Numbered from the stretch's first letter, positions 28,801 through 39,250 are shown. The stretch: DNA of 64,000 nucleotides from an uncultured Flavobacteriaceae bacterium (GCA_938017825.1 CALIJE010000020.1:29369-93368); one strand, 5' to 3'. Made by a program: numbers and translations. The notes: generated by a model from the sequence alone, not told the origin.

Positions 28801-29181
28801 AAAGGCTACTATCATCAAAAAAGGCGACCAAAATTGCGCAACTCAAACGATGTAGAAACACGAACTCAAACGTTTTAGTTCCTATAAAAATGCTCACAAA
28901 TTGATCTTTATTTGTGACAAGAAAATTGACCGCTAATAGATCGGATTGTTGATTATCTCTTTCAAAACAATAACAAACATGGGGGTTACGAGTTTTTTAA
29001 GCGACTATTTAGATTGTTAATATGTTCCAAATAATGTTAAAATTTTAAGGATTCTTTGTATTTTTTTCCTATAATTTTGTTATTATTACAGCTTGGTTTG
29101 GTTTTATTTAACAGTTAAGCGGGCCTTTTCACCTATCTAGAACCTTTCTCTCTTAAATTAATTTAAACTAACAAACAAACA
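28801..29181. promoter_or_regulatory. 381-base intergenic region ahead of the SusC gene
   Basis: No gene is seen. The region holds a 10-base direct repeat, AACTCAAACG, at 28840-28849 and 28863-28872, and the likely SusC promoter near 29072-29079, followed by a leader of about 100 bases. It is AT-rich in the second half. Regulator binding is possible but unproven. Confidence 0.4.
29072..29079 (+). promoter_or_regulatory. Possible -7 element of the SusC-SusD promoter
   Basis: TAATTTTG matches TAnnTTTG, 102 bases before the SusC start. The nearest TTG (29056-29058) is only 13 bases away, shorter than the usual -33 spacing, so confidence is limited. A long leader of this kind is common in front of SusC genes. 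Confidence 0.4.
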
Positions 29182-32100
29182 ATGATTATGAATCAAAAAC
29201 GTGATTTCAGTTCGTTGAAACCTAAAGCAAAGATGTCTTCTTATGCGCTTGGGTTTCTTACGATGCTATTTTGCATGGGTACGCAACTCGCTCAGGCAAA
29301 TTCGACGACAATTTTGGAAAACGGTGTTATTGCCGATCCAATTCAATCTACCATTACGGGTACGGTAACCGATGATACCGGGGCTCCACTTCCTGGAGCG
29401 AACGTATTGGTAAAAGGAACAACTAATGGTACGCAGACCGATTTTGACGGTAACTATACCATTACTGCCGATAGTGATGCGACATTGGTCATCAGTTATA
29501 TCGGCTTTGCAACTCAAGAAGTTGCAGTTGATGGACAATCCACTATCAATATAAGTATGGCCGAGGACGCCAATCAGTTGAGCGAGGTGGTTGTTTTGGG
29601 TTATGCTTCCCAAACAAGAGGTGATGTAACGGGTTCCGTTGCTTCGGTTGATCTTGAAGAAGCGACCAAGGCGCCTATCGTCAATGCTGCTGAAGCCCTA
29701 GAAGGTAGGGTAACCGGTGTTACGGTTATCAATAACGCAAACCCGGGTGCAGCTCCTAAAATCAACATTCGTGGTTTCGGTACAAGTAACAATACCAATC
29801 CCTTATATATAATTGACGGGGTACAGACAGATAACCCTTCGGTATTGAATAGTATCAACCCGAACGACATCGCACAGATGAACGTTCTTAAAGATGGTGC
29901 TGCGGCCATTTATGGTGCAAGGGCATCTAACGGTGTTGTCATCATAACAACAAAAGGTGGTGGTTACAATATGGCCAAGCCTTCGATATCGGTTGATATG
30001 TATGCCGGTAATTCGAAAGCTGTAAATGTGCCAGAATTGCTCAACGCACAGCAGCACGGTGATATGTTGTTCCAAAGTTTCGCGAACGACGGTACGCCAT
30101 TCGACCATCCACAATATGGGAACGGTGCTTCCGCTGTAGTGCCTTCTTCCTTACAAGGCTATACGCGAGTTGTGTCGTACAATCCTATTGTTAGAGGGCC
30201 AGCTTCTGCAGCTGTTACCCCAGGAGGAACCGATTGGATGGACGCCATTCTAAGAAGTGCGGCTACACAAAGTGCTTCCATCAGCGTTCAAAACGGTGGT
30301 GAAACCGGTAAATATTTACTCTCTGCCTCTTATTTGAACAGAGATGGTATTCAAATCAACACAGGTTTCAAACAAGGTATTACCAGATTAAACTCCGAGT
30401 TTAAGTTAGGAGAAAGAGTTCGAATTGGTGAGCACCTTACCGCATCATTCTCCGATGCTGTTAATGGTAACCAGATCAACCCTGCATTAAGAAGCAGCCC
30501 ATTGATTCCTTTATATGATGATGAAGGACGATTTGCTGGTACAGGTGCGCAAGGAACTGGTAACTCTAGAAGTCCGTTGGCACTATTGGAAAGAGGTAAA
30601 GACAACTTTAACAGATTATTCCGTTTGTTCGGTGATGTTTATGTTTCTGCTGAATTATTTGATGGCTTAACTGCCAAATCAACCTTTGCCGGTACGCTTG
30701 AAGCCTTCAATAGTAGATCTTTCCAAGCGTTGGATCCTGAGCATGGCGAGCCATTGGGAACAAATACCTTAACAGAAGGTACCAATGATGGGTATAGCTG
30801 GACATGGACTAATACCTTAAACTATACAAAGGTTTTTGGTGAGCATAACATCAACGCCATCGTAGGTGTTGAAGCCTTAAAGGATAGAAACAAAGGAAAT
30901 CAAATCAGTAGAGACGGATTCCTTTTCGAAACACCAGATTTCTACCTTTTGGAAAATGGTAGTGGTACACCTAACGTAGCATTTGCCTATGACGGTTCCA
31001 ACTCCCTATTCTCGGTTTTCGGAACTGCAAATTACAACTATGCCGGTAAGTACTTTTTAACGGCTACCGTTCGTAATGATACATCATCACGTTTCTTGGG
31101 AGATAACAAGAGCGATACCTTCCCATCATTCAGTGCAGGTTGGTTGATCAGTAATGAAGATTTCTTTCCACAGGATGGTGCGATAAGCAGATTAAAACTG
31201 AAAGGTTCTTGGGGTCAATTGGGTAACCAAACCTTACCAGCAAGTAACCCAACGATCAATATTTCTGCCTTGAGCGAAGGTTTGGCAAACTATGCCATTA
31301 ATGGTGCCAGTATCAGTACCGGTGCAATTCTTAGAGATGTTGGTAACCCGAATCTAAAGTGGGAAACGAGTGTCGCCACCAACTTTGGTATCGAATTAGG
31401 TCTTTTGGACAACGCCTTCAATATTGGATTTGAATATTTCAACATTGAGACCCAAGATTTGATTACACGTGACAATAGCCAGATTAGTACAACAGCTATC
31501 GATGCTGCTGCACCATTGGTTAACTTAGGAACTGTAGCCAATACAGGTTTTGATCTAAGTCTTGGATATGAAAATGATACTGACTCTGGATTCTCTTACG
31601 GAATTCAAGCCAACATTTCCAAGTACAAGAACGAGGTAAAAGAGTTGATCAGCGAATTTCAAACCGGTAATAGCGGATTTAGAGGTGGAGCTGTAACAAG
31701 AACAGAAGTTGGTCGTCCCATTTCTTCTTTCTATGGAAGACAAGTAACCGGTTTCGACAGTGCTGGTAGATTTACCTATGAAGATGTGAATGGTGATGGA
31801 ACGATCGATGATACCGATCGTAAGTATATTGGATCACCGCATCCAGATTTCACTTTCGGTCTAAACTTTAATGTAGGGTACAAAGGTGTTGATCTTACGG
31901 CCTTCTTTACTGGCTCGCAAGGAAACGACATTTACAACTATGAGAAAATCTTTACTGATTTCCCAACTTTCGTAAATGGTAACAGAAGTACTAGAGTATT
32001 GGATTCTTGGACTCCAACGAACACCAATGCTACACTTCCTGCCTTGAGCAACTCAATTCAAAACGCTGAAACACAACCAAATTCATATTTTGTTGAAGAT

Positions 32101-32340
32101 GGTTCGTTCATCCGTTTGAAAAACCTTCAACTAGGTTATACGTTACCAAGCGACATTACGGAGAAAATTGGAATGGATACATTTAGAGTATACGTACAAG
32201 GCTCTAACTTGTTCACAATTACCGATTATCAAGGATTCGACCCAGAAATCATATCAAATGATAACTTAACTTTGGGCGTGGATAGCAACATTTATCCGCA
32301 AGCAAGAATTTTAACTTTAGGCGTTAACTTAAAATTGTAA
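29182..32340 (+). CDS. SusC/RagA-family TonB-dependent outer-membrane transporter
   Basis: A 1052-aa outer-membrane importer for glycans or other large nutrients. A signal peptide spans about residues 15-40 (LGFLTMLFCMGTQLAQA). A carboxypeptidase-regulatory-like domain follows at about 55-130 (ITGTVTDDTGAPLPGANVLV, DFDGNYTI). The TonB plug is at about 140-255 (VVVLGYASQTRGDVTGSV, NIRGFGTSNNTNPLYIIDGV), and the rest is the 22-strand barrel ending in LTLGVNLKL. The SusD gene follows after 4 bases. The energy comes from TonB-ExbBD, not present here. The nearby sulfatase suggests that the substrate is a sulfated polysaccharide, but this is inferred from position. Confidence 0.96.
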   Translation: MIMNQKRDFSSLKPKAKMSSYALGFLTMLFCMGTQLAQANSTTILENGVIADPIQSTITGTVTDDTGAPLPGANVLVKGTTNGTQTDFDGNYTITADSDATLVISYIGFATQEVAVDGQSTINISMAEDANQLSEVVVLGYASQTRGDVTGSVASVDLEEATKAPIVNAAEALEGRVTGVTVINNANPGAAPKINIRGFGTSNNTNPLYIIDGVQTDNPSVLNSINPNDIAQMNVLKDGAAAIYGARASNGVVIITTKGGGYNMAKPSISVDMYAGNSKAVNVPELLNAQQHGDMLFQSFANDGTPFDHPQYGNGASAVVPSSLQGYTRVVSYNPIVRGPASAAVTPGGTDWMDAILRSAATQSASISVQNGGETGKYLLSASYLNRDGIQINTGFKQGITRLNSEFKLGERVRIGEHLTASFSDAVNGNQINPALRSSPLIPLYDDEGRFAGTGAQGTGNSRSPLALLERGKDNFNRLFRLFGDVYVSAELFDGLTAKSTFAGTLEAFNSRSFQALDPEHGEPLGTNTLTEGTNDGYSWTWTNTLNYTKVFGEHNINAIVGVEALKDRNKGNQISRDGFLFETPDFYLLENGSGTPNVAFAYDGSNSLFSVFGTANYNYAGKYFLTATVRNDTSSRFLGDNKSDTFPSFSAGWLISNEDFFPQDGAISRLKLKGSWGQLGNQTLPASNPTINISALSEGLANYAINGASISTGAILRDVGNPNLKWETSVATNFGIELGLLDNAFNIGFEYFNIETQDLITRDNSQISTTAIDAAAPLVNLGTVANTGFDLSLGYENDTDSGFSYGIQANISKYKNEVKELISEFQTGNSGFRGGAVTRTEVGRPISSFYGRQVTGFDSAGRFTYEDVNGDGTIDDTDRKYIGSPHPDFTFGLNFNVGYKGVDLTAFFTGSQGNDIYNYEKIFTDFPTFVNGNRSTRVLDSWTPTNTNATLPALSNSIQNAETQPNSYFVEDGSFIRLKNLQLGYTLPSDITEKIGMDTFRVYVQGSNLFTITDYQGFDPEIISNDNLTLGVDSNIYPQARILTLGVNLKL

Positions 32341-32344
32341 AAAA

Positions 32345-34033
32345 ATGAAAAAGAGATTTATTTATTCATTAATGCTTTGCGTTACATTGATTGCATGTAG
32401 CGATGAGTTTACCACTGTGCCAGCTGTTGGTGCATTGAGTGACGAAGCAGTGGCCAATGAGCAAGGTGTTGACCTGCTGCTTATCGGAGCCTATTCTACA
32501 TTAGATGGTATCCGAAATAATTTAGCTGGTAACGGTTTCGCTGCCAGTGGTGATAACTGGTGGCTTGATGTATTGTCGGATGACGCCCACAAAGGGAGTA
32601 CCGACGGTGACCAAGCCGATTTATTCGAAGTGGAAACCTATAACTGGGCCACGGGTAATCCTTATATCTTAGGTAGATGGTCTTCTATCTTTGCCGGGGT
32701 GAATCGATCAAATGCCGTTATCGCACTTATTGCGACCATTGAAGGTGCCGACTTAACTGGAAAACTTGCGGAAGCAAGATTCTTGAGAGGGCATTTTAAC
32801 TTCGAACTTCAGAGAATGTACGGTAACGTGCCCTATATATCGGAAGAGAATTATGCGAATACAGAATTCAACCAGCCAAATCCCGGTCCTATTTGGGATC
32901 AAATCGAAGCTGATTTTCAATTCGCTATAGACAACCTTCCGGCGACTCAAGCAGATGTTGGGCGACCAACTTCTTGGGCGGCAAAAGCGTATATGGGCAA
33001 AGTTCACTTACAGCAAACCGACTATGCAACTGCATTGCCTTTCTTTACGGATGTCATCAATAATGGTCCTTATTCCCTGCAAGCAGAATTTGTCTCAAAT
33101 TTTGAGAGTTCAGGAGAGAACGGATCTGAATCTGTATTTACCATTCAGTTTACTGCTGATGGTGGTCAATCATTGAACGGTAATAGAGGTGGTGTTCTAA
33201 ACTACCCTAACCCAGGTCCATTTGGATCATGTTGTGGTTTCTATCAGCCAACCCAAGATTTGGTCAATGCCTTTCAAACTGGTGCTGATGGTCTTCCTCT
33301 TTTGGATACCTTCAACCAAACCGATGTGGCGAATGACTATGGCTTGGAAGATGCGGATCCCTTCACGCCTCATGCAGGTCCATTAGATCCTAGATTGGAT
33401 TACACTGTAGGTAGGCGAGGAATCGATTACAACCGTTTCGGTACCTTCCCAGGACACTCTTGGATTCGTGCGACCTTCGCCGACATCTCTGGACCGTATC
33501 TTCCTGCGAAAAATGTTTACCAATCGGGAGACGATGTTAATCAAGGAACAGGTGGCTGGGGACAGCAGCATTCTGGTATCAACTATCACATCATTCGATT
33601 TGCGGATGTATTGTTAATGGGTGCCGAGGCCGCTGCAGAAACTGGCGATATAGGAAATGCGTTGACATGGGTCAACCTAGTTCGTAATAGAGCTAAGAAT
33701 ATGACCTACGTTCAGAATGAGGCCGGTACCGGACCCGCAGCAAACTATGTAATTGAACCATATGCTGCTTTTGCCGATGCTGCCGAGGCTGTAAAAGCTG
33801 TACGTCATGAGCGTAGATTAGAGTTAGGTATGGAAGGTAACCGTTTGTTCGACATCAGAAGATGGGGCAACGGAGTTCAGATCATTAACGATTATATCGC
33901 TAATGAGACAAGAACAATCTCCAATTTTGGTCCTAAAACAAATCCGTACGAAGCTAAGCACGATTTGTTGCCAATACCTCTTAATGCTATCGATTTAAGT
34001 GGTGGTATTCTTACACAGAATCCTGGTTACTAA
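32345..34033 (+). CDS. SusD/RagB-family nutrient-binding outer-membrane lipoprotein
   Basis: A 562-aa surface lipoprotein that caps the SusC barrel and binds the substrate. The lipoprotein signal is short, with Cys18 in LCVTLIACSDE. TPR-like helical motifs typical of SusD are seen at LTGKLAEARFLRGHFNFELQ, RPTSWAAKAYMGKVHLQ and near the C-terminus RHERRLELGMEGNRLFDIRRWG. Its start lies 4 bases after SusC. A hairpin terminator follows the stop, so the transcript probably ends there or partly continues to the FG-GAP gene. The sugar specificity cannot be deduced. Confidence 0.96.
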   Translation: MKKRFIYSLMLCVTLIACSDEFTTVPAVGALSDEAVANEQGVDLLLIGAYSTLDGIRNNLAGNGFAASGDNWWLDVLSDDAHKGSTDGDQADLFEVETYNWATGNPYILGRWSSIFAGVNRSNAVIALIATIEGADLTGKLAEARFLRGHFNFELQRMYGNVPYISEENYANTEFNQPNPGPIWDQIEADFQFAIDNLPATQADVGRPTSWAAKAYMGKVHLQQTDYATALPFFTDVINNGPYSLQAEFVSNFESSGENGSESVFTIQFTADGGQSLNGNRGGVLNYPNPGPFGSCCGFYQPTQDLVNAFQTGADGLPLLDTFNQTDVANDYGLEDADPFTPHAGPLDPRLDYTVGRRGIDYNRFGTFPGHSWIRATFADISGPYLPAKNVYQSGDDVNQGTGGWGQQHSGINYHIIRFADVLLMGAEAAAETGDIGNALTWVNLVRNRAKNMTYVQNEAGTGPAANYVIEPYAAFADAAEAVKAVRHERRLELGMEGNRLFDIRRWGNGVQIINDYIANETRTISNFGPKTNPYEAKHDLLPIPLNAIDLSGGILTQNPGY

Positions 34034-34055
34034 GATCAGTATTAAACAAAAGATG

Positions 34056-34084
34056 AGCGGGTCGTTATACGGCCCGCTTTTTTT
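34056..34084 (+). terminator. Intrinsic terminator after SusD
   Basis: A 9-bp stem (34056-34064 with 34070-34078, including one T-G pair) around the loop TTATA is followed by a run of T. It begins 22 bases after the SusD stop and separates it from the FG-GAP gene. Confidence 0.8.
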
Positions 34085-34142
34085 ATTCCCTTGTTTTACC
34101 AACCACAAAATTGAAGTATCTTTAAATCTTGAAATCTACTAA

Positions 34143-37100
34143 ATGAAAAAGTACATTTTGTATTTCTTCGCTGCCGTTGGGTTGTATTCCTGTACTACCG
34201 AATCGCCCACCAATACACTTTTCGTAAAGGTTGCAGCTGAAGCATCTGGCCTACACTTTAACAACCAGCTCACCGAGAACGACTCTATGAACATTATTGA
34301 CAACGAGTTCGTGTACAATGGTGCAGGTGTGGCCCTGGGCGACCTGAACAACGATGGCCTTGACGATATTTTTTTTACTGGGAATCAGGTACCCAATAAA
34401 TTATTCTTGAATTCCGGGGAACTGAAATTCAAGGATATTTCGAACATTGCGCAAATCACAAAACCAGACACCCTCCAATGGTCGTCCGGAGCGACCATCA
34501 TAGACATTAACCTTGATGGTTTAATGGATATCTACGTGTGCAATACCTTTCGTAAACCCGAGGCGCAACGAGCCAATTTCCTATACATCAACCAAGGAAA
34601 CAATGCAGACGGAATACCAACATTTAAAGATATGGCCGCAGCATACAATATGGCCGATACGTCCTATTCGTCGCACGCTCAATTTTTCGATTATGATCAA
34701 GATGGCGACCTAGACCTTTGGATCGGAGTAAACTGTATTGAAGGTATCGACCCCAATGTATATAGTCCCCTAGTTGATGACGGCACCTCAATTAGTCGAG
34801 ATCGGTTGTACCAAAGTGAATGGGATCCAGAAAAAGGGCACCCCGTCTTTACGGATGTTTCTGAACACGCAGGTATAAAATATCATGGCTATAGCCATAG
34901 TACGCTCATACATGACTTTAATGCCGATGGATGGATGGATGTCTATGTTGCCAATGACTTTTTGAGTAACGACCTCATCTATATAAACAACCAAGATGGC
35001 ACCTTTACCAACAGGGCCGGCGAAGCCTTTAAGCATTTCAGTTTTTCAGCCATGGGAAGCGACATTGCCGATGTGAACAACGATGGTCAAATGGACATTT
35101 ACACCACCGAAATGCAGCCATATTACAATAAGCGAAAAAAATTGTTCCAAGGCCCCAGTAACTACCAAAAAGAGATATTTTCAAGAAAATTTAAATATCA
35201 AAATCAATACTTTAGAAATACACTGCAGTTGAATCGGGGTATAAACCCAGAAACAGGTATACAACTTTTTTCCGATACCGGCATGTTTTCAGGGGTACAG
35301 GAAACAGATTGGAGTTGGGCGCCCCTTTTTGGTGACTATGACAATGATGGTTGGCAAGATCTTTTGATTACCAATGGTTTTCCCAAGGATGTAACCGACA
35401 GGGATTTCGGGGATTTTAAAGTGAGTATGAGCCGCTTTGTAAGCAAGGAACAACTAATCGCTCAAATACCTGAAATAAAGGTTCCAAATTTTGTTTTCAG
35501 AAATAAACAGGGATTGCAATTCGAGGACAGCACTAAAGATTGGGGCCTCAATTTTGGTACCTATTCCAACGGGGCTGCCTATGGGGATTTGGATAATGAT
35601 GGGGATTTAGACCTGGTTATCAATAATATAAACGATCCGGCATTACTCCTTGAAAATACCAGTGAAAAATCGGCATCAAAAAAACACTATGTACGTTTAA
35701 GGCTCAAGGGAGAAAAAATGAATCCTTCTGCCATTGGGGCGGTAGCCTCTGTATTTAGCGAAGGCTTGGAACAACGAAAATCTGTTTTGTCTGGCAGGGG
35801 ATATCTTTCACAACCAGAACACATACTGCACTTTGGTCTAGGAGAAGAAACCACGATCGATAGTATTCGTGTGCAATGGCCCAACGGGCATGTACAACTG
35901 TTTGGAAGCACCGTTATTGATGACACGATAGAAGTAAACTTTGATGAAAAACTGGCAAAATTGCCTACATCAAACAATGCTACAACAACCGGCTTGTATG
36001 CCGAGGTTTCCAAACGGTCAGGGCTTCTTCATAAAGCCAATGAAAGTGACTTTATCGATTTTAACTACCAACGTACCCTTCCACACAAATTCTCCCAGTA
36101 TGGCCCTTCATTATCGGTGGGCGACATTAACGAGGATGGGTTAGATGATTTGTTCGTCAGCGGTAGTGGCGGATTTCAGGAAAAGTGGTTTGTTCAAAAA
36201 ACCGATGGAACATTCGACCAAAAAGTAGTTTCTTATAAAAATAATGAAAAGCTGCTGGAAGAAGACGCAGGAACATTGCTCTTCGATGCTGATAATGATG
36301 GAGATCTTGATTTGTATATCGCAAGAGGTGGCGGCCAATTTCCAATTGGTCATGACCTATATCAAGATGTATTATACTTAAATGACGGCAAAGGAAACTT
36401 TAAGGAAGCCTTTGAGGCATTGCCTATTTTAACCGCAAATTCTTCAGCGGTTAAGGCAGCAGACTTTGACCAAGATGGTGATTTAGACCTTTTCGTAGGT
36501 AGTCGCGTATTGCCTTTCTCCTACCCTATGCCCGACCGTAGTTATATTTTGCGCAACGACAGCACTAAAGATAATGCGCGTTTTGTTGATGTTACAAAAG
36601 AGCTTGCAGCGGAATTGACAGAACCGGGAATGGTATGCGATGCCTTATGGACAGATTTTAACAACGATTCTTGGCCCGATTTAATTTTGGCCTCTGAATT
36701 AATGCCCCTGCGTATTTTTAAGAATACCAAAGGTAGTTTTAAAGAAATTACCGATAGTTCAGGTCTAATTGGCTATTCGGGCTGGTGGAACAGCCTCGCC
36801 AGCGCTGATCTAGACAATGATGGTGATTTGGATTATGTGGCTGGGAACGTAGGTAGAAATATCAATTTTAAGGGTGACACCAATGAACCGATTCGTGTTT
36901 ACGCCAAAGATTTGGATGACAATGGCACCGTTGATCCACTACTATCGTTCTATTTGAGAGATAGTGTTGGCATCAAAAAAGAGTATCTCTACCACCCGTG
37001 GCAAGATGTGACGGCACAATACGTGGGTATTCGCAAAAAGTATAATTCATTTGGTGCTTTTGGCGCTGCTACCCTGCCCGAAATGTTTTCTGACGGACTT

Positions 37101-37709
37101 TTAGAAGATGCGGAGGTATTTCAGTTGAACTATATGCAATCATCTTGGATTGAAAATTTGGGGAATGGTCAGTTCAAAGTGCACGCACTCCCCGTAGAAG
37201 CGCAACTTGCACCGATTTACGGAATTCTTCCGATGGACATTAACGAGGACGAACACATAGATTTGGTACTGGTCGGCAACGATTACGGTATGGAGACCCA
37301 ACAAGGAAAGGCCGATGCCTTCTTGGGCTTGGTACTAAAGAACAATGGAAATGGTGATTTTCTACCCCTTGCCTTAGAAGATAGTCACTTCCTAGTTGCT
37401 GGTGATGCAAAAGCCTTGGTTACAATTGACCGGACCAATAATAACATGCTGCTTGTAGCGTCCCAAAACAATGATTCCCTCCGGGTATTTAGCAATCGAA
37501 AACAGGCCAATGAACAGCGAATTAAATTGGCCAGGAACGAAATTAAAGTTGAAATCGAATTTGCAGATGGACGAAAACAAATGAGGGAATTTTATTGGGG
37601 GAATAGTTTTCAATCCCAATCGAGCAGAAGTATTCCAATGCCCAAGAAGGCAACGGCAGTTCGAATTTTTGATGCCAGTGGAAACGAAACTAGAGTCGTA
37701 TCGATCTAG
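34143..37709 (+). CDS. Large FG-GAP/VCBS-repeat lipoprotein with ASPIC/UnbV domain (CRTAC1-like)
   Basis: An 1188-aa surface lipoprotein (lipobox GLYSC, Cys17). It has two blocks of FG-GAP-like repeats with calcium-type loops D-x-[DN]-x-[DN]-G, such as DLNNDGLDD, DYDQDGDLD, DVNNDGQMD and DLDNDGDLD: about seven copies before residue 520 and about seven after residue 650. Between them, at about 543-585, is an ASPIC/UnbV domain (RGYLSQPEHILHFGLG). The fold is expected to be paired beta-propellers. Genes of this type often follow SusC-SusD in marine Bacteroidota and are thought to bind or process glycans, but no enzyme activity is proven. Its TAG stop directly abuts the stop of the convergent sulfatase gene. 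Confidence 0.88.
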   Translation: MKKYILYFFAAVGLYSCTTESPTNTLFVKVAAEASGLHFNNQLTENDSMNIIDNEFVYNGAGVALGDLNNDGLDDIFFTGNQVPNKLFLNSGELKFKDISNIAQITKPDTLQWSSGATIIDINLDGLMDIYVCNTFRKPEAQRANFLYINQGNNADGIPTFKDMAAAYNMADTSYSSHAQFFDYDQDGDLDLWIGVNCIEGIDPNVYSPLVDDGTSISRDRLYQSEWDPEKGHPVFTDVSEHAGIKYHGYSHSTLIHDFNADGWMDVYVANDFLSNDLIYINNQDGTFTNRAGEAFKHFSFSAMGSDIADVNNDGQMDIYTTEMQPYYNKRKKLFQGPSNYQKEIFSRKFKYQNQYFRNTLQLNRGINPETGIQLFSDTGMFSGVQETDWSWAPLFGDYDNDGWQDLLITNGFPKDVTDRDFGDFKVSMSRFVSKEQLIAQIPEIKVPNFVFRNKQGLQFEDSTKDWGLNFGTYSNGAAYGDLDNDGDLDLVINNINDPALLLENTSEKSASKKHYVRLRLKGEKMNPSAIGAVASVFSEGLEQRKSVLSGRGYLSQPEHILHFGLGEETTIDSIRVQWPNGHVQLFGSTVIDDTIEVNFDEKLAKLPTSNNATTTGLYAEVSKRSGLLHKANESDFIDFNYQRTLPHKFSQYGPSLSVGDINEDGLDDLFVSGSGGFQEKWFVQKTDGTFDQKVVSYKNNEKLLEEDAGTLLFDADNDGDLDLYIARGGGQFPIGHDLYQDVLYLNDGKGNFKEAFEALPILTANSSAVKAADFDQDGDLDLFVGSRVLPFSYPMPDRSYILRNDSTKDNARFVDVTKELAAELTEPGMVCDALWTDFNNDSWPDLILASELMPLRIFKNTKGSFKEITDSSGLIGYSGWWNSLASADLDNDGDLDYVAGNVGRNINFKGDTNEPIRVYAKDLDDNGTVDPLLSFYLRDSVGIKKEYLYHPWQDVTAQYVGIRKKYNSFGAFGAATLPEMFSDGLLEDAEVFQLNYMQSSWIENLGNGQFKVHALPVEAQLAPIYGILPMDINEDEHIDLVLVGNDYGMETQQGKADAFLGLVLKNNGNGDFLPLALEDSHFLVAGDAKALVTIDRTNNNMLLVASQNNDSLRVFSNRKQANEQRIKLARNEIKVEIEFADGRKQMREFYWGNSFQSQSSRSIPMPKKATAVRIFDASGNETRVVSI

Positions 37710-39209
37710 CTAGTGTTCGCCTTTGTGTTTGTAATCTCCAAACCTATATTTTACGGTTCGTTTAAGTGGAATATTCATCCCATTGGTCCGCTCTAGCCAA
37801 TCGTAGATAGCGGCTGACATCTTCTTTGCAGTTTCCTGTAAATCTGGCTCGCCGATGAGATTATACATTTCATCAGGATCTTGCTCTAAATCATAAAGCT
37901 CATTTCGATCCCATATTCCTTGGTACTTAATATACTTGTACTTGGTTGTTCTCATCCCAAAAACAGTAGGTGTCATTGGAAAATCGTACTCCCAATAATA
38001 TTCATAAAATACTTCCTTTCTTGCTGACGCTTTGGAGTTACCCGTTAATATCGGAATGAATGATACCCCTGGCATCTCATCTGGAACCTTAATTCCCGCC
38101 TGCTGCAGAATAGTTGGTCCTATATCAATATTTTGCACAAGTTCTTTCGGTTTTTTGCCCCCTTCAAATAGCTCAGGACATCTAACCAATAAGGGGACCT
38201 TGACCGATTCTTCATAAAAGTGGCGTTTATCTATAAGTCCGTGCTCCCCCCAACTGAAGCCATTGTCACCCATATAGATTACCAATGTAGACTCGTCTAA
38301 ACCATTGCGTTTTAAATAGTGCATTACCGAACCAATACTTTCGTCGACGCCCAACAAGGTTTCGCAGTAGTCTACTACCATTTCATGAATGTCCCTATTA
38401 TCATGGTACATATAATCGACCCCGTGCCAACTTACACGTTGGTTTGCAACCCATTGCGGCCATTTTAAATCGCGATAGGCCCCTGTTTTGGTCTGGTCAT
38501 AGGTCTTTGGTAGCGAAATTCTATTGCCTTTGTATTTACCCTTGTGTCTTCTGGCCGGTTTGAATCCGGCATGGACAGCTTTATGTGATAGGTACATAAA
38601 AAAGGGTTTGTCTTCATCACGTTTATCTAACCAATCAATGGCATGTTCTGTCAACAAATCAGTGATATAGGTTGAGTCCTTGTACGCTACCCGCGTACCA
38701 TTAATGTTCAATGTAGGGTTATAATAAACGCCTTGCCCTGGAAAACTCTCCCAATGAGTAAACCCAGGTTGTGGTTCATCGCCATGGTCACCCATATGCC
38801 ACTTTCCAAAAAAGCCCGTTTGGTATCCGGCTTTTTCCAAATACTGTGGAAAATAGGTCAGATTTCCTGGGTCTGGAGCTTGGTTGTCCACTATTGTATG
38901 GGAGTGGGAATAGTGTCCGGTTAGTATGGAAGCACGACTGGGAGAACAAAGAGAGGTAGTCACAAAGGCATTCTCAAGATAGGCCCCTTCTGAGGCCAAT
39001 TTATCCATATTTGGGGTCTCTAGCCAAGGTACCTTCCCAGTGAAACCCATATAGTCATAGCGATGATCGTCTGTAAGAATAAATATGATGTTTCGAGCCT
39101 TCTCTTGCTTTGAATCGGTCTTAGTTTGTCCATAGCCAATGCTCAGCATAAGTAAGGCAACGCTTAACAAACCTAATGGTTTTGACAACCGAATGAATCT
39201 TGTTTTCAT
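37710..39209 (-). CDS. Type I (formylglycine) sulfatase, exported
   Basis: A 499-aa sulfatase of the alkaline-phosphatase superfamily with a signal peptide (VALLMLSIGYGQ). The formylglycine motif is CSPSR at residues 88-92, followed by ASILTG; Cys88 is the residue expected to be modified. Asp47-Asp48 (ILTDDHRYDY) and the later DNGFSWGEHG are metal ligands. A maturation enzyme (anaerobic or FGE type) is not in the window. It probably removes sulfate from a polysaccharide handled by the adjacent SusC/SusD system; the linkage specificity (SulfAtlas S1 subfamily) cannot be named without a search. It lies 41 bases after the esterase-like lipoprotein gene on the same strand. Confidence 0.92.
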   Translation of the reverse strand: MKTRFIRLSKPLGLLSVALLMLSIGYGQTKTDSKQEKARNIIFILTDDHRYDYMGFTGKVPWLETPNMDKLASEGAYLENAFVTTSLCSPSRASILTGHYSHSHTIVDNQAPDPGNLTYFPQYLEKAGYQTGFFGKWHMGDHGDEPQPGFTHWESFPGQGVYYNPTLNINGTRVAYKDSTYITDLLTEHAIDWLDKRDEDKPFFMYLSHKAVHAGFKPARRHKGKYKGNRISLPKTYDQTKTGAYRDLKWPQWVANQRVSWHGVDYMYHDNRDIHEMVVDYCETLLGVDESIGSVMHYLKRNGLDESTLVIYMGDNGFSWGEHGLIDKRHFYEESVKVPLLVRCPELFEGGKKPKELVQNIDIGPTILQQAGIKVPDEMPGVSFIPILTGNSKASARKEVFYEYYWEYDFPMTPTVFGMRTTKYKYIKYQGIWDRNELYDLEQDPDEMYNLIGEPDLQETAKKMSAAIYDWLERTNGMNIPLKRTVKYRFGDYKHKGEH

Positions 39210-39250
39210 AAACTATTCTATTATGCTGGTGAAACCGTGGCAAAGCTCGA

